In this document: piece by piece, positions 16,526-25,366 of the stretch
Position numbering within the stretch: position 1 is the first letter of the stretch
How the letters are laid out: each line of letters opens with the position of its first letter
Assembly (NCBI RefSeq): GCF_019602855.1
Contig: NZ_CP080769.1
Span: forward strand, 558,001-622,000
Source: Cupriavidus pinatubonensis
GTDB lineage: Bacteria > Pseudomonadota > Gammaproteobacteria > Burkholderiales > Burkholderiaceae
Reading direction: 5' to 3'
DNA: 64,000 nt
Position numbers and translations under genes: made by a program
Notes under the pieces: model-generated
Databases searched by the model: none
Told to the model about the DNA's origin: nothing
Seen by the model: the letters and a program-made list of their open reading frames with translations, nothing else

Positions 16526-17370
16526 CTGCCGGAGGCCCCTCCGCCGCCAAAGCCGCCACCACCGCCGCCGAACCCACCGCGCCCGGACCCGCCTCCGAAG
16601 CCTCCCGACCGCCCGCCGATTCCGAGCCAGCCCGTATGAGAGCCGCCGAACAGCGTGAAGCAGAGCGCGATGGCGCCAGCGACAAGCCCCACCGCAATGG
16701 CGCCGGATATCAGCCAGCCGATGACGCCCACCACACCACCGGCAGCCACAGCACCGGGGCCTCTACCCAGGAAAGAACGCAGCAGCCCACCCAATACCAC
16801 CGTGAGCAGCAAGATGACCGGCATGAACTGCCGGACCGGGTCAGACTCTCGGCCGCGCGCTCGCTTCGGTGGCGGCAACTCCTCGCCATTGATAACGCCC
16901 ATGATGCGCTCAACGCCGATTGTCACCCCGCTGTAAAAGTCGCCCTGCCTGAATCGAGGAACAATGTCATCGCTGATGATGCGCTTGCTCATGGCATCGG
17001 TGAGAACGCCTTCGAGGCCATAGCCGACCTCGATACGCATGGTTCGGTCGTCTTTCGCGATAATGAGCAGGGCTCCATCATCTGCACCTTTGCGCCCAAG
17101 CTTCCATTTCTCGACCACGCGGATGGAATATTGCTCGATGGCTTCGGGTTGCGTAGTGGGAACCATCAGAACCGCTACTTGGCTCCCTTTTTCGGATTCG
17201 AACGCCTCCAGCCTCTGCTCCAGCGCCGCTTGTTGCTCACTGGTGAGCGTGCCGGTCAGGTCGGTCACGCGCGATGTCAGCGAAGGCACTGCGACGTCGG
17301 CGGCAGCGCCCAGGGACACAAAGGTCAGAGCGGCAAGAAGCCAGCCTCTTGCGGCCGAAAGCCACTTCAC
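16519..17370 (-). CDS. YgcG-like TPM-domain membrane protein with Gly-rich tail
   Basis: 283 residues. Order: signal peptide (WLLAALTFVSLGAAADV), TPM domain (LTSRVTDLTGTLTSEQQAALEQRL..KWKLGRKGADDGALLIIAKDDRTMRIEVGYGLEGVLTDA), two hydrophobic segments around residues 185-245, and a glycine-rich end with repeated GGFGGG ending GASGRW. This layout is that of YgcG/DUF2207-type TPM proteins anchored in the inner membrane with the TPM domain outside. Its start overlaps the LemA stop by 4 bp, so the two are translationally coupled. Confidence 0.88.
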   Translation of the reverse strand: MKWLSAARGWLLAALTFVSLGAAADVAVPSLTSRVTDLTGTLTSEQQAALEQRLEAFESEKGSQVAVLMVPTTQPEAIEQYSIRVVEKWKLGRKGADDGALLIIAKDDRTMRIEVGYGLEGVLTDAMSKRIISDDIVPRFRQGDFYSGVTIGVERIMGVINGEELPPPKRARGRESDPVRQFMPVILLLTVVLGGLLRSFLGRGPGAVAAGGVVGVIGWLISGAIAVGLVAGAIALCFTLFGGSHTGWLGIGGRSGGFGGGSGRGGFGGGGGGFGGGGASGRW

Positions 17371-17987
17371 TTGGCACCCCCTGGGGCACTGGCGGGAGGC
17401 GAGCCGACGTCAACCTGCGGTGGCTTGGCTATCGCCGATTCACTGGCAACCGTGAAGTTAGGCTTTTCCTTGTAACCAAAGGCTATTGCCGTCAGGTTGG
17501 ACGGTATCGAGCGCACGGTCACGTTGTAGGCCTGCACCAATTGGATATACCGGTTGCGCGCGACGGTAATCTGATTCTCGGTACCCTCGAGCTGGGACTG
17601 CAAATCCCTGAAGCCCGCATCGGCCTTCAACTGCGGATAGTTTTCGGAAACAGCGAGGAGCCTCGACAAAGTCCCGGACAACTGCTGTTGTGCGACCTGA
17701 AATTGGGCAAATGCCTTCGGGTCGTTCAACGTTTCAGGCGTAACCTGAATGGCCCCAACACGCGCTCGCGCCTCGGTCACCGCTGTCAGCACCTCGCGCT
17801 CATGGCTGGCGTAGCCCTTCACGGTGTTCACCAGATTGGGCACCAGGTCGGCGCGGCGCTGGTACTGGTTCACTACCTCCGACCAGCTCGCTTTGACCTG
17901 CTCATCCTGCTGCTGGATGGTGTTGTAGCCACACCCTGCCAGACTTATCGCCAACATTGCCGTTAGTGCCAACCATAGCTTGCGCAC
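17367..17987 (-). CDS. lemA: LemA family protein
   Basis: 206 residues. The N-terminus VRKLWLALTAMLAISLAGCGYN is a lipoprotein-type signal with lipobox LAGC. The LemA core follows (QQQDEQVKASWSEVVNQYQRRADLVPNLVNTVKGYASHEREVL..RYIQLVQAYNVTVRSIPSNL). I set the start at the GTG at 17987 because GGAGGGAGG precedes it and the signal begins there; an ATG at 18014 is an alternative. It is the first gene of the leftward lemA-TPM-TPM set. An FNR-like box lies in the divergent gap upstream (18106). Confidence 0.88.
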   Translation of the reverse strand: MRKLWLALTAMLAISLAGCGYNTIQQQDEQVKASWSEVVNQYQRRADLVPNLVNTVKGYASHEREVLTAVTEARARVGAIQVTPETLNDPKAFAQFQVAQQQLSGTLSRLLAVSENYPQLKADAGFRDLQSQLEGTENQITVARNRYIQLVQAYNVTVRSIPSNLTAIAFGYKEKPNFTVASESAIAKPPQVDVGSPPASAPGGAK

Positions 17988-18105
17988 GAGACGCCTCCCT
18001 CCGTTCGCTGCCATCGACTGCATGGGGTAACACCACGGCCACAGGCAGCACTATCGAAAATCGGGTTTCCATCACTCATCCTAGGGCGGGCAGCGGGCTG
18101 CTTGC

Positions 18106-18119
18106 TTGATTTGCCTCAA
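18106..18119. promoter_or_regulatory. FNR/Dnr-type box (one mismatch) between lemA and the MAT gene
   Basis: TTGAT-TTGC-CTCAA matches TTGAT-N4-ATCAA at 9 of 10 positions. It lies in the 218-bp divergent gap. A possible -10 (TACATA, 18163-18168) would place it near -62 for the rightward gene, a position used by class I FNR activation. Confidence 0.5.
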
Positions 18120-18205
18120 CGGCGGCGGCGGCGGGGTCGAACTTCGGCCCGCCTGGCGCAGCTACATAGAATGGTCATATGGTGCCTTTGTGACTGGAGT
18201 GAGTG

Positions 18206-19390
18206 ATGCCGACCACCGAGAACCTTGTGATTTCCGTCTCCAGTGCACCATCGTGGTGGACGGAATCGACTGAGATGTGCGAGCACAAAGGCGTCGGACA
18301 CCCGGACAGCCTTTGCGACGGAGCAGTCGAGGCTGCGGCCCATGCCCTGTGCCGTGCCTACCTGGAAGCCTATGGCGCTATCCAGCATTTCAATCTCGAC
18401 AAGGCGCTCCTCATCGGCGGCATGAGTGCGCCAAAATTCGGTGGCGGACAGCTCCTGCGACCGATGCGCTTGCTGGTGTCGGGCCCTGTCACGGAACTGC
18501 CTTCTGCCAAGGCTGAGCGAATCGTTGAGCAGGCCATTCGTGACTACCTCGCGGCCAGCTTAGGCAGGGTCGGCGACGACATCCGGGTAGAGCCCATACT
18601 CCGCCCTTCGGCCCCAAACCTCCGACGCGTGACTGGCACATCATCCATCCCACTGTCGAATGACACGTCCTTTGGTGTCGGGTACGCGCCACTCTCCAGC
18701 CTCGAAAGGGCTGTACTGTCGGTTGCGCAAATACTGCGTTCACGTGAACTTAAGGACTCTTTTAAGGGAACCGGGCATGACTTCAAAGTCATGGGCAGCC
18801 GGCTCGATGGGCATCACCGTCTCACTATTGCGCTGGCCTTTGTGGACCGCTATATCAGCACGGTTGACGAATACTTCACTGTGAAGGGTCAGATTGCGTC
18901 ATACCTCACAGAACGCATCGAACCGACGATTGAGATTGCCATCAATACCCTAGACGACAGCGATGCCGGTGATGAAAGTGGCATCTACCTGACCGTCACG
19001 GGCCTGAGCGCGGAGCACGGCGATGACGGTCAGGTCGGTCGCGGAAACCGGGTCAACGGCTTGATTACCCCGTATCGGCCAATGTCTTTGGAAGCTGCAG
19101 CAGGAAAGAACCCGGCGGCGCATGTTGGCAAGCTTTACAACGTGCTCGCCCATCAGTTGGCTGCGCGCATCGCGGCAGATGTGGATGGCGTCAACCAGGT
19201 TGTGGTGCGGCTACTGTCCGGCATCGGCCGCCCAATCGACCAGCCACAACTGGCAGCCATCGATGTCGTGGCTGAAGAGGGACTCTCGCCCGACGAGCAG
19301 CGGGAAATCCGTGACCTCCTCCGGCAACAGTTGGCCAACATTCCCACGTTGGTCAGGGACCTGGCGACTGAAGCGGTGCCGGTGTTCTAA
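18206..19390 (+). CDS. Methionine adenosyltransferase, archaeal type (AdoMet synthetase 2 family)
   Basis: 394 residues. It forms S-adenosylmethionine from ATP and methionine. It belongs to the archaeal-type MAT family (PF01941-like), not the MetK family: the early block CEHKGVGHPDSLCDGAVEAA, the middle GTGHDFKVMGSRLDGHHR and the later GDDGQVGRGNRVNGLITPYRPMSLEAAAGKNP are characteristic. GGAG lies 6 nt before the ATG at 18206. Beta-proteobacteria normally rely on MetK, so this is an accessory, probably horizontally acquired copy. It stands between stress genes (lemA side) and the metal ATPase, with FNR-type boxes on both sides. Confidence 0.88.
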   Translation: MPTTENLVISVSSAPSWWTESTEMCEHKGVGHPDSLCDGAVEAAAHALCRAYLEAYGAIQHFNLDKALLIGGMSAPKFGGGQLLRPMRLLVSGPVTELPSAKAERIVEQAIRDYLAASLGRVGDDIRVEPILRPSAPNLRRVTGTSSIPLSNDTSFGVGYAPLSSLERAVLSVAQILRSRELKDSFKGTGHDFKVMGSRLDGHHRLTIALAFVDRYISTVDEYFTVKGQIASYLTERIEPTIEIAINTLDDSDAGDESGIYLTVTGLSAEHGDDGQVGRGNRVNGLITPYRPMSLEAAAGKNPAAHVGKLYNVLAHQLAARIAADVDGVNQVVVRLLSGIGRPIDQPQLAAIDVVAEEGLSPDEQREIRDLLRQQLANIPTLVRDLATEAVPVF

Positions 19391-19448
19391 ATCTCAATTG
19401 CCCCCGTCCAAAATCTACGCGGCCCTTGCCTCGCGGCCTTCGCATTCC

Positions 19449-19490
19449 TTGATTGGCATCAAGAGCCACACTTCTCAGCACCCCATACTG
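19449..19490 (+). promoter_or_regulatory. Perfect FNR-type box and promoter of the P-ATPase gene
   Basis: TTGAT-TGGC-ATCAA at 19449-19462 is a perfect FNR/Dnr/CRP-FNR-family palindrome. A -10-like CATACT at 19484-19489 would put transcription start near 19496-19497, so the box centre is at about -41.5. That is the classic class II FNR activation position. Confidence 0.7.
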
Positions 19491-19541
19491 AAAATGTAAC
19501 TCATCTGTTGCAGGCCCACCAATCGCCCCCAGGAGGATGGG

Positions 19542-21986
19542 ATGCCAACTAAGTCCGCTACCCCTTCCGTGGAAGAGCTCGGTGTTGCTGGTGGGCAGCA
19601 CATGACCGGCCAAGTTGAAACCGCGCGCCAACAGCGAGTGCGAGACCCGGTATGCGGCATGGAGATTTCCCCGGGCGAAGCCGCAGCCAGTGCAGAAGTC
19701 GACCAGCGGCGCTATTGGTTCTGTTCAAGTCACTGCGAGAAAACCTTCCTCGCAAATCCTGCTCAATACATTCCCCATCCATCTCACGAGCATGCTCGGG
19801 TAGGTGCTTCGACACCCACAACGGCCGCTGCCACGCCGGCCGCCAGCGGTGCGAAGCAACTGGCTAAGGACCCCATCTGCGGAATGATGGTCGACAAGGC
19901 CACGGCCCTGTCGACCGAGCGCGGCAACCGCAAGTACTACTTTTGCAGTGAAAGCTGCCTACGGACTTTCGAGTCGCCCGAGAGCGAGCTGAAGGCCATG
20001 AAGACGCGCGTGACCATCGCGCTCACGGGCGTCCTCGCTCTCGCGGTATTACGGGCTGGTGCCTTCCTGGCACTAGCGGCCGGCGCGACCCTTCTGACTT
20101 GGGCGCCGATTCCCGCATTGCCGTGGTTCACGTGGGGGATGTGGCTATTCCTGCTGGTCACGCCGGTCCAGTTCATTGGCGGCTGGAGCTTCTATAAGGG
20201 CGCGTGGAACGCGGTCCGAACGCGCAATATCAACATGGACTTCCTCATCGCACTGGGGACGTCCGTTGCGTACTTCTACAGCGTGGTAGTGCTGTTCTTT
20301 CCCTCGTGGTTACCCGTGAAGGTGGAAGAACGGGACGTCTACTTCGAAGTGTCGGCCGTGATTATTGCCTTTGTACTGCTGGGCAAGTACATGGAAGAAA
20401 TCATCAAGAAGAAGTCGTCTGCCGCCGTCCGCCGACTGCTCGACCTGCGCCCCGCCGTCGCCCACGTCATCCGGGACGGGAAAGAAGTAGAGATTCCAGC
20501 GGAAAGCATCATGGTCGGCGAATCGGTCATCGTGCGCCCGGGAGAAAAGATTCCCACTGACGGCAAGGTCATCGAGGGCGAGTCCAGCGTCGACGAATCG
20601 ATGCTGACCGGCGAATCGATGCCTGTCGAGAAGAAGCCAGGTACTGCCGTCATTGGCGGCACACTGAACCGCAGCGGTGCCTTTACCTTCCAAGCGACGA
20701 AGATTGGGGCTGATACCGCGCTCGCCCAGATTATCAAGATGGTCGAGGACGCACAGGCCAGTACTGCCCAGATTCAGCGGTTGGCGGACCAGGTCACCGG
20801 CTACTTCGTTCCGGCAGTTGTCTCGGTGGCGTTGCTGGCCTTGGTCGGGTGGTCCGTGGCGGGGCATTTCCCGCACGGGCTGCTCGCATTTGTGGCGGTC
20901 CTGATTATCTCTTGCCCGTGTGCCCTCGGTGTCGCGACACCGGCGGCGCTGATGGTCGGCGTCGGCAAGGGGGCGGACAACGGCATTCTGATTCGCGGTG
21001 GTGAAGTGCTGGAGCGTGCCGAAAAGCTGACGGCGGTCGTCTTTGACAAGACAGGAACGATTACTCGCGGAGAGCCTACAGTCACCGATGTCATCTCATT
21101 CTCGAACAACGAGGAATCAACTCTGTTGACCCTAGCGGCCGCCGTCGAAAGTGGGTCAGAGCATCCTCTGGGCGAGGCCGTCGTGCGCGCTGCCCAACAT
21201 CGCGGCGTCGCGATTCCCAAGGCGAGCGGCATTAGCGCCTTGTCTGGCATGGGCATTCAAGGCCTGGTCGACGGTCAGCAGGTTTGGCTCGGCAACCGGC
21301 GCCTGTTTGCAAAGCAAGGGATTGCAACCAAAGAGGCTGAAGCTGTACTCGGCAAGCTCGAAGCAGATGGTAAAACGGGCATGCTAGTTGGCGCCGGCAC
21401 CAGCCTGCTTGGCGTGGTGGCCGTGGCGGATACGGTGAAGCCGGAGGCAGCTGACGCTGTCACCGCCTTGAAGTCGCGCAACGTCAAAGTGGTCCTTCTG
21501 AGCGGCGACAATCATCGGACGGCCGAAGCCATCGGCCGGCAGGTGGGCATCGACCGCGTGATTGCCGAAGTCATGCCAGAGGACAAGGTCCAAACCATCC
21601 AAGACCTTCAGAGACAGGGTGAGGTCGTGGCAATGGTGGGCGATGGCGTGAACGACGCGCCAGCACTGGCAGCGGCCGACATCGGTATCGCTATCGGCTC
21701 TGGCTCGGACGTGGCCAAGGAGACGGGAAGCATCATCCTTATCCGCGACGACGTACGTGATGTCGTGGCGTCCATCCAACTCTCGCGCGCCACGATGCGC
21801 AAAATCAAGCAGAACCTGTTCTGGGCGTTCATCTACAACTCCATCGGCATTCCAGTCGCGGCATTCGGGCTGTTGAACCCTATCTTCGCGGCGGCGGCCA
21901 TGGCGCTGTCCTCATTGAGCGTCGTGGCCAACTCGGCATTGCTTAAGCGTGTGCGACTTGGCCAGGCCAGTACGGAGGTGACATGA
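19542..21986 (+). CDS. Heavy-metal (copper-type) P1B ATPase with two N-terminal YHS domains
   Basis: 814 residues, inner-membrane exporter of CopA type. In place of HMA domains the N-terminus has two YHS units (about 33-75, DPVCGMEISPGEA..YWFCSSHCEKTF; about 108-150, DPICGMMVDKATA..YYFCSESCLRTF), each with CGM and C-x3-C motifs. Then come the TM helices, the CPC metal-site motif near 457 (SCPCALGVATP), the phosphorylation site DKTGT near 501, the SEHPLGEAVV motif and GDGVNDAPAL near 700. The CPC motif and MxxSS near the end (ALSSLSVVANS) indicate Cu+/Ag+ transport. AGGAGGATGG precedes the ATG. It heads a run of small metal-associated genes. Confidence 0.93.
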   Translation: MPTKSATPSVEELGVAGGQHMTGQVETARQQRVRDPVCGMEISPGEAAASAEVDQRRYWFCSSHCEKTFLANPAQYIPHPSHEHARVGASTPTTAAATPAASGAKQLAKDPICGMMVDKATALSTERGNRKYYFCSESCLRTFESPESELKAMKTRVTIALTGVLALAVLRAGAFLALAAGATLLTWAPIPALPWFTWGMWLFLLVTPVQFIGGWSFYKGAWNAVRTRNINMDFLIALGTSVAYFYSVVVLFFPSWLPVKVEERDVYFEVSAVIIAFVLLGKYMEEIIKKKSSAAVRRLLDLRPAVAHVIRDGKEVEIPAESIMVGESVIVRPGEKIPTDGKVIEGESSVDESMLTGESMPVEKKPGTAVIGGTLNRSGAFTFQATKIGADTALAQIIKMVEDAQASTAQIQRLADQVTGYFVPAVVSVALLALVGWSVAGHFPHGLLAFVAVLIISCPCALGVATPAALMVGVGKGADNGILIRGGEVLERAEKLTAVVFDKTGTITRGEPTVTDVISFSNNEESTLLTLAAAVESGSEHPLGEAVVRAAQHRGVAIPKASGISALSGMGIQGLVDGQQVWLGNRRLFAKQGIATKEAEAVLGKLEADGKTGMLVGAGTSLLGVVAVADTVKPEAADAVTALKSRNVKVVLLSGDNHRTAEAIGRQVGIDRVIAEVMPEDKVQTIQDLQRQGEVVAMVGDGVNDAPALAAADIGIAIGSGSDVAKETGSIILIRDDVRDVVASIQLSRATMRKIKQNLFWAFIYNSIGIPVAAFGLLNPIFAAAAMALSSLSVVANSALLKRVRLGQASTEVT

Positions 21987-22204
21987 AACATACCGTAGCC
22001 TGGCTTTGCGCAGCATTGGCAACGTTGCTTGCCGTCGCCATCGTGTACTGGTTTGGCATTTCACTACTCTCGATACTGGTCGCAATCCTTCTGCTCTCCT
22101 GCCCAATCATAGTCGCGTGGGTGACTTGGCGTCCTTCCAGTCAGTGCGAACGCGACATTCAACAGGCCGTGGAGCGCGAGCGTAAGGCCCGAGGCAATCC
22201 TTGA
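21983..22204 (+). CDS. Small two-TM membrane protein coupled to the P-ATPase
   Basis: 73 residues. Its ATG overlaps the ATPase stop codon by 4 bp, so translation is coupled. Two hydrophobic helices (about 5-25, VAWLCAALATLLAVAIVYWF; about 30-52, LSILVAILLLSCPIIVAWVTW) are followed by a charged tail (QCERDIQQAVERERKARG). It may be an accessory or regulatory subunit of the pump. No family recognised with certainty. Confidence 0.75.
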   Translation: MKHTVAWLCAALATLLAVAIVYWFGISLLSILVAILLLSCPIIVAWVTWRPSSQCERDIQQAVERERKARGNP

Positions 22205-22219
22205 CGAGGAGAACTAACC

Positions 22220-22527
22220 ATGAACTGGCTCTCACAGAATCTCACGTGGTTGGTGCTTAGCGGAATGGGTATCGGGCCCTGGTAGCGTGGCAAAGATTCA
22301 CGAGCCCTCGAACCAATCAAGACGGCGGGCAACGCTCCACAACTCAGCAGTACAGCCCCACTGCAGATGACCCGGTCACCGGTAACAAGGTCGGCATTGC
22401 GCACGCTATCACAGCGAATTTCGAAGGGAAGACGTACTTCTTCGAGTCCGAAAGTTCACGGGCAATATTTCAGCAAGACCCTGAGCGATACGTACACCGC
22501 CATCATCGCCATCACGACTGCTGCTAG
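22220..22527 (+). pseudogene. YHS-domain membrane protein with a single-base frameshift
   Basis: AGGAGAAC precedes ATG 22220. The first frame encodes a TM start (MNWLSQNLTWLVLSGMGIG) and ends at TAG 22283. The next frame continues ALVAWQRFTSPRTNQ, then a YHS domain (DPVTGNKVGIAHAITANFEG..YFFESESSRAIFQQDPERYV) and a His/Cys-rich end RHHRHHDCC stopping at 22525. Adding one G in the GGG run near 22275 restores a protein of about 102 residues. YHS proteins beside copper ATPases are thought to bind metal. It is either a true frameshift or a base-calling error. Confidence 0.7.
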
Positions 22528-22556
22528 ACGAACCCTTCTCTCCATAGGAGGAAAGT

Positions 22557-22871
22557 ATGAACCACGACCACGACAATCATGACGCACAGCGAACGGTTTC
22601 GAGGTCCAAGGTCGCCCTGATTGGCTTTCTTCTGGTGATTGCCTACTTCCTATGGACCGAACACCGGGCGCATGTCATTCAGTTCTTACCGTTCCTCCTT
22701 TTGTCCGTCTGCCCGCTGATGCACATGTTCATGCATCACGGGCATAGGCACAGTCATTATGTTCGGCTTTCTGCTGTAGTGGCCAACGATACTCACCCTG
22801 GTGATGTTCCCCATCCTGGTCTGGATGTACGTCCACCTTGCCAAGGCGGAAGAGCAAGATGCACTGGCTGA
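22557..22871 (+). CDS. DUF2933-type small membrane protein with aberrant C-terminal read-through
   Basis: AGGAGGAAAGT precedes the ATG. Residues 1-66 are a DUF2933-like protein: a His/Asp-rich start (MNHDHDNHDAQRTVSR), two hydrophobic segments and the histidine cluster MHMFMHHGHRHSH. After that the frame runs into the out-of-frame methyltransferase remnant, so residues from about 67 (VRLSAVVAND) are meaningless. A deletion has probably fused the two neighbouring genes. The family commonly occurs in copper/silver resistance regions. Confidence 0.65.
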   Translation: MNHDHDNHDAQRTVSRSKVALIGFLLVIAYFLWTEHRAHVIQFLPFLLLSVCPLMHMFMHHGHRHSHYVRLSAVVANDTHPGDVPHPGLDVRPPCQGGRARCTG

Positions 22872-22980
22872 GTTCGGCCAGGAGTACGAGGAGTATCGCA
22901 GCAGAACACCCCGCGTTTATTCCGCACTTGAGCAGCAATATCCCACGGACCCGCCCACATTGAGCGCAATACGTGCTTGA
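22759..22980 (+). pseudogene. Isoprenylcysteine carboxyl methyltransferase (ICMT)-like protein, C-terminal remnant
   Basis: The frame reads MFGFLL, stop, WPTILTLVMFPILVWMYVHL, then AKAEEQDALAEFGQEYEEYRSRTPRVY, the conserved end of ICMT/phospholipid methyltransferase-like proteins. The TAG at 22777 stands where family members usually have a glutamine. The N-terminal membrane part is missing through fusion with the DUF2933 gene. It is not functional. Confidence 0.65.
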
Positions 22981-22999
22981 CTTGCATCTGGAGGCAGCT

Positions 23000-23265
23000 A
23001 TGAAGCCCTTCAAGACCGGCGTGACCCTGTCGGCCACCGTCGTTCTCTTTTATGCCTTGTGTACTCTGGTGTGGCTGGCATTCCCCGAGCCCTTTATGAA
23101 CTTCATGAACGCGCTCTTTCACGGGCTCGACTTCCGGCGCCTTCGGACCGACCAACCGTTTTCCTGGTGGCCTGTCGCCTATCCAGCCATCGTGTTCGCG
23201 GTCTGGTCTTCGCCGCCGGTGCCTTCTTCGCATTGCTGCAAAAGATGCTGGGAGGAAACGACTAA
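23000..23265 (+). pseudogene. DUF5676-like membrane protein with single-base frameshift
   Basis: GGAGG precedes ATG 23000. The frame encodes MKPFKTGVTLSATVVLFYAL..EPFMNFMNALFHGLDFRRLR..VAYPAIVFA, a small TM protein common beside copper ATPases. Near 23200 one G appears to be missing; the next frame continues GLVFAAGAFFALLQKMLGGND and stops at 23263. The intact protein would have about 89 residues. It is a real frameshift or a sequencing error in a G run. Confidence 0.65.
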
Positions 23266-23371
23266 CTAACCCCCAGAAGCAGCCTGCCCGACAAGGGACT
23301 ACACACCACATGTTGACGTCCCTTGCCCTCCATTCCTGACCTTAGCCAGCCCAACTACACCTCTGGCCAGA

Positions 23372-23397
23372 CAGCCGGCAGCCAATAGCGCCGGCTG
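23372..23397. terminator. Hairpin upstream of ftsH
   Basis: CAGCCGGC (23372-23379) pairs with GCCGGCTG (23390-23397) across a 10-nt loop, in the 160-bp gap before ftsH. No T tract follows. It may end the upstream metal transcript or attenuate read-through into ftsH. Confidence 0.4.
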
Positions 23398-23425
23398 CCA
23401 ATTGCCAACAAGATAAAAGGCTCCC

Positions 23426-25366
23426 ATGGAACCGCGCCAACAGCAGTTTTCCCTCTGGTATCTGCTCCTGACAGTCTCGGCGATGCTCATCCTTCAGAGC
23501 GTCCTATTCTCGTCCCATGTCGAGACGTTGCCCTACAGCGACTTCAAGGTCCTGCTCAAGGCAGGCAAGCTCAAGGAGCTTACCCTGGGAGAGGGGGTCA
23601 TCACGGGTACGGTCAACACTGATGGCATTGAGAATTTGCTTCCCAAGCCGCAGGTCGAAGAGATGCAACGTCAGGGTAAGGGAGACCACCCGTTTTCCAC
23701 GCTCCGGGTAAATGACCCGAATCTGGTCCAAGAACTCGAATCTGCCAAAGTGCGTTTCGTAGGCCAGGCCGATAACAAGTGGATTGGTACGCTGCTGTCC
23801 TGGGTGGTTCCCGCCATGCTCTTCTTTGTCGTCTGGAGCTTTCTCATCAAGCGGATGGGCGGTGCCGCCGGCGGAATGCTAGAGATTGGCAAGAGCAAAG
23901 CCAAGGTCTACATGCAGAAAGAGACCGGCGTCACGTTCGCTGACGTCGCCGGCATCGACGAGGCCAAAGAGGAGCTCGCCGAAATCGTCAACTTCCTGAA
24001 GGACCCCCAGCGCTACCGGCGCCTGGGCGGAAAGATTCCCAAAGGCGTATTGCTTCTCGGCGCGCCGGGCACGGGCAAGACACTGCTGGCCAAGGCGGTA
24101 GCCGGTGAAGCCGGCGTGCCGTTCTTCAGCATGAGCGGTTCGGAGTTCGTTGAGATGTTTGTCGGCGTGGGGGCCGCGCGGGTACGTGACCTGTTCAACC
24201 AGGCGGAAACCAAGGCACCGTGCATCATCTTCATCGACGAACTGGACGCGCTGGGCAAGACTCGTGCCCTCGGAGCAGTGACCGGTAACGATGAACGCGA
24301 ACAGACCCTGAACCAATTACTGGTTGAGATGGATGGCTTTGATACTAACAAGGGCGTCATCATCATGGCGGCCACCAACCGGCCTGAAATTCTCGACCCA
24401 GCACTGTTGAGACCAGGTCGATTTGACCGCCACATCGCACTGGACCGGCCCGACTTGAAGGGGCGCGAGCAGATCCTCAAGGTCCACATCAAGAACGTCG
24501 TTCTGGCGCCCACTGTCGAGCTGAAGAAGCTGGCCGCGCGCACACCTGGATTCGCCGGCGCAGATCTCGCCAACCTCGTCAATGAGGCGGCATTGCTGGC
24601 AGCTCGCAAAGGTAAGGATGCCGTGGAAATGGCCGACTTCGACGATGCGCTGGACCGCATTATCGGAGGCCTTGAGAAGAAGAATCGCGTAATGAATCAG
24701 CAGGAGAAGGAGACCATCGCCTACCACGAAGCGGGTCACGCCATCGTGGCAGAGTTGCGTCCACGCGCTGACCGCGTATCGAAGGTCTCCATCATTCCCC
24801 GTGGCGTGGCCGCACTTGGCTATACACAGCAGACCCCGACCGAGGACCGATATCTCCTGAAACAGAGTGAGCTCCTTGACCGGCTCGATGTTCTGCTCGG
24901 GGGACGCATTGCCGAGCAAATCATCTTCGGTGATGTCTCCACCGGCGCCCAGAACGACCTTCAGCGCGCCACCGATATGGCCCGCCAGATGATTACGCAG
25001 TTTGGCATGAGCGAACAGCTCGGACTCGCAACCTACGAGGAGATGCCCAATTCCATGTTCATGGGAGCAGGCATGATGCCAAGAGACCGCAAAGAGTACA
25101 GCGAGAATACAGCGCAACTGATTGATGCCGAAGTCCGCCAGCTTCTGACTGACGCGAGCAAGCGGGTAAAGCAGACTCTGATGGAGAATCGTCACCGGCT
25201 CGATGCGCTGGCGAAGCTACTGCTCGAACAGGAGGTCGTGGAGCGACCAGCTTTGGACTTGCTCCTCTCCGACAAAGTTACACCGCTGATACCTGGGAGG
25301 CCAGTGACCGATGTTGCCAGCACATCCGGCTCACAGAAACGGAGCCACGAAAATGACAGCAAGTAG
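23426..25366 (+). CDS. ftsH: ATP-dependent zinc metalloprotease FtsH (accessory copy)
   Basis: 646 residues. Membrane-anchored AAA+ protease degrading damaged or unassembled membrane proteins. Two TM helices (about 10-28 and 112-132) flank a periplasmic domain. Walker A GAPGTGKT lies near 212, Walker B IIFIDELDAL near 267, the second region of homology ATNRPEILDPALLRPGRFDRH follows, and the zinc site HEAGH is near 434 with a distal aspartate in the DLQRATDMARQM region. The divergence from housekeeping FtsH (for example KTRALGAVTGNDEREQTLNQ, MMPRDRKEYSENTA) suggests an island-borne second copy. The ppk2 start overlaps its end, so the two are co-transcribed. Confidence 0.95.
   Translation: MEPRQQQFSLWYLLLTVSAMLILQSVLFSSHVETLPYSDFKVLLKAGKLKELTLGEGVITGTVNTDGIENLLPKPQVEEMQRQGKGDHPFSTLRVNDPNLVQELESAKVRFVGQADNKWIGTLLSWVVPAMLFFVVWSFLIKRMGGAAGGMLEIGKSKAKVYMQKETGVTFADVAGIDEAKEELAEIVNFLKDPQRYRRLGGKIPKGVLLLGAPGTGKTLLAKAVAGEAGVPFFSMSGSEFVEMFVGVGAARVRDLFNQAETKAPCIIFIDELDALGKTRALGAVTGNDEREQTLNQLLVEMDGFDTNKGVIIMAATNRPEILDPALLRPGRFDRHIALDRPDLKGREQILKVHIKNVVLAPTVELKKLAARTPGFAGADLANLVNEAALLAARKGKDAVEMADFDDALDRIIGGLEKKNRVMNQQEKETIAYHEAGHAIVAELRPRADRVSKVSIIPRGVAALGYTQQTPTEDRYLLKQSELLDRLDVLLGGRIAEQIIFGDVSTGAQNDLQRATDMARQMITQFGMSEQLGLATYEEMPNSMFMGAGMMPRDRKEYSENTAQLIDAEVRQLLTDASKRVKQTLMENRHRLDALAKLLLEQEVVERPALDLLLSDKVTPLIPGRPVTDVASTSGSQKRSHENDSK

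Noticed and set aside
20310..20876. Minus-strand frame inside the P-ATPase gene
   Set aside because: Antisense shadow of the conserved actuator and CPC regions.
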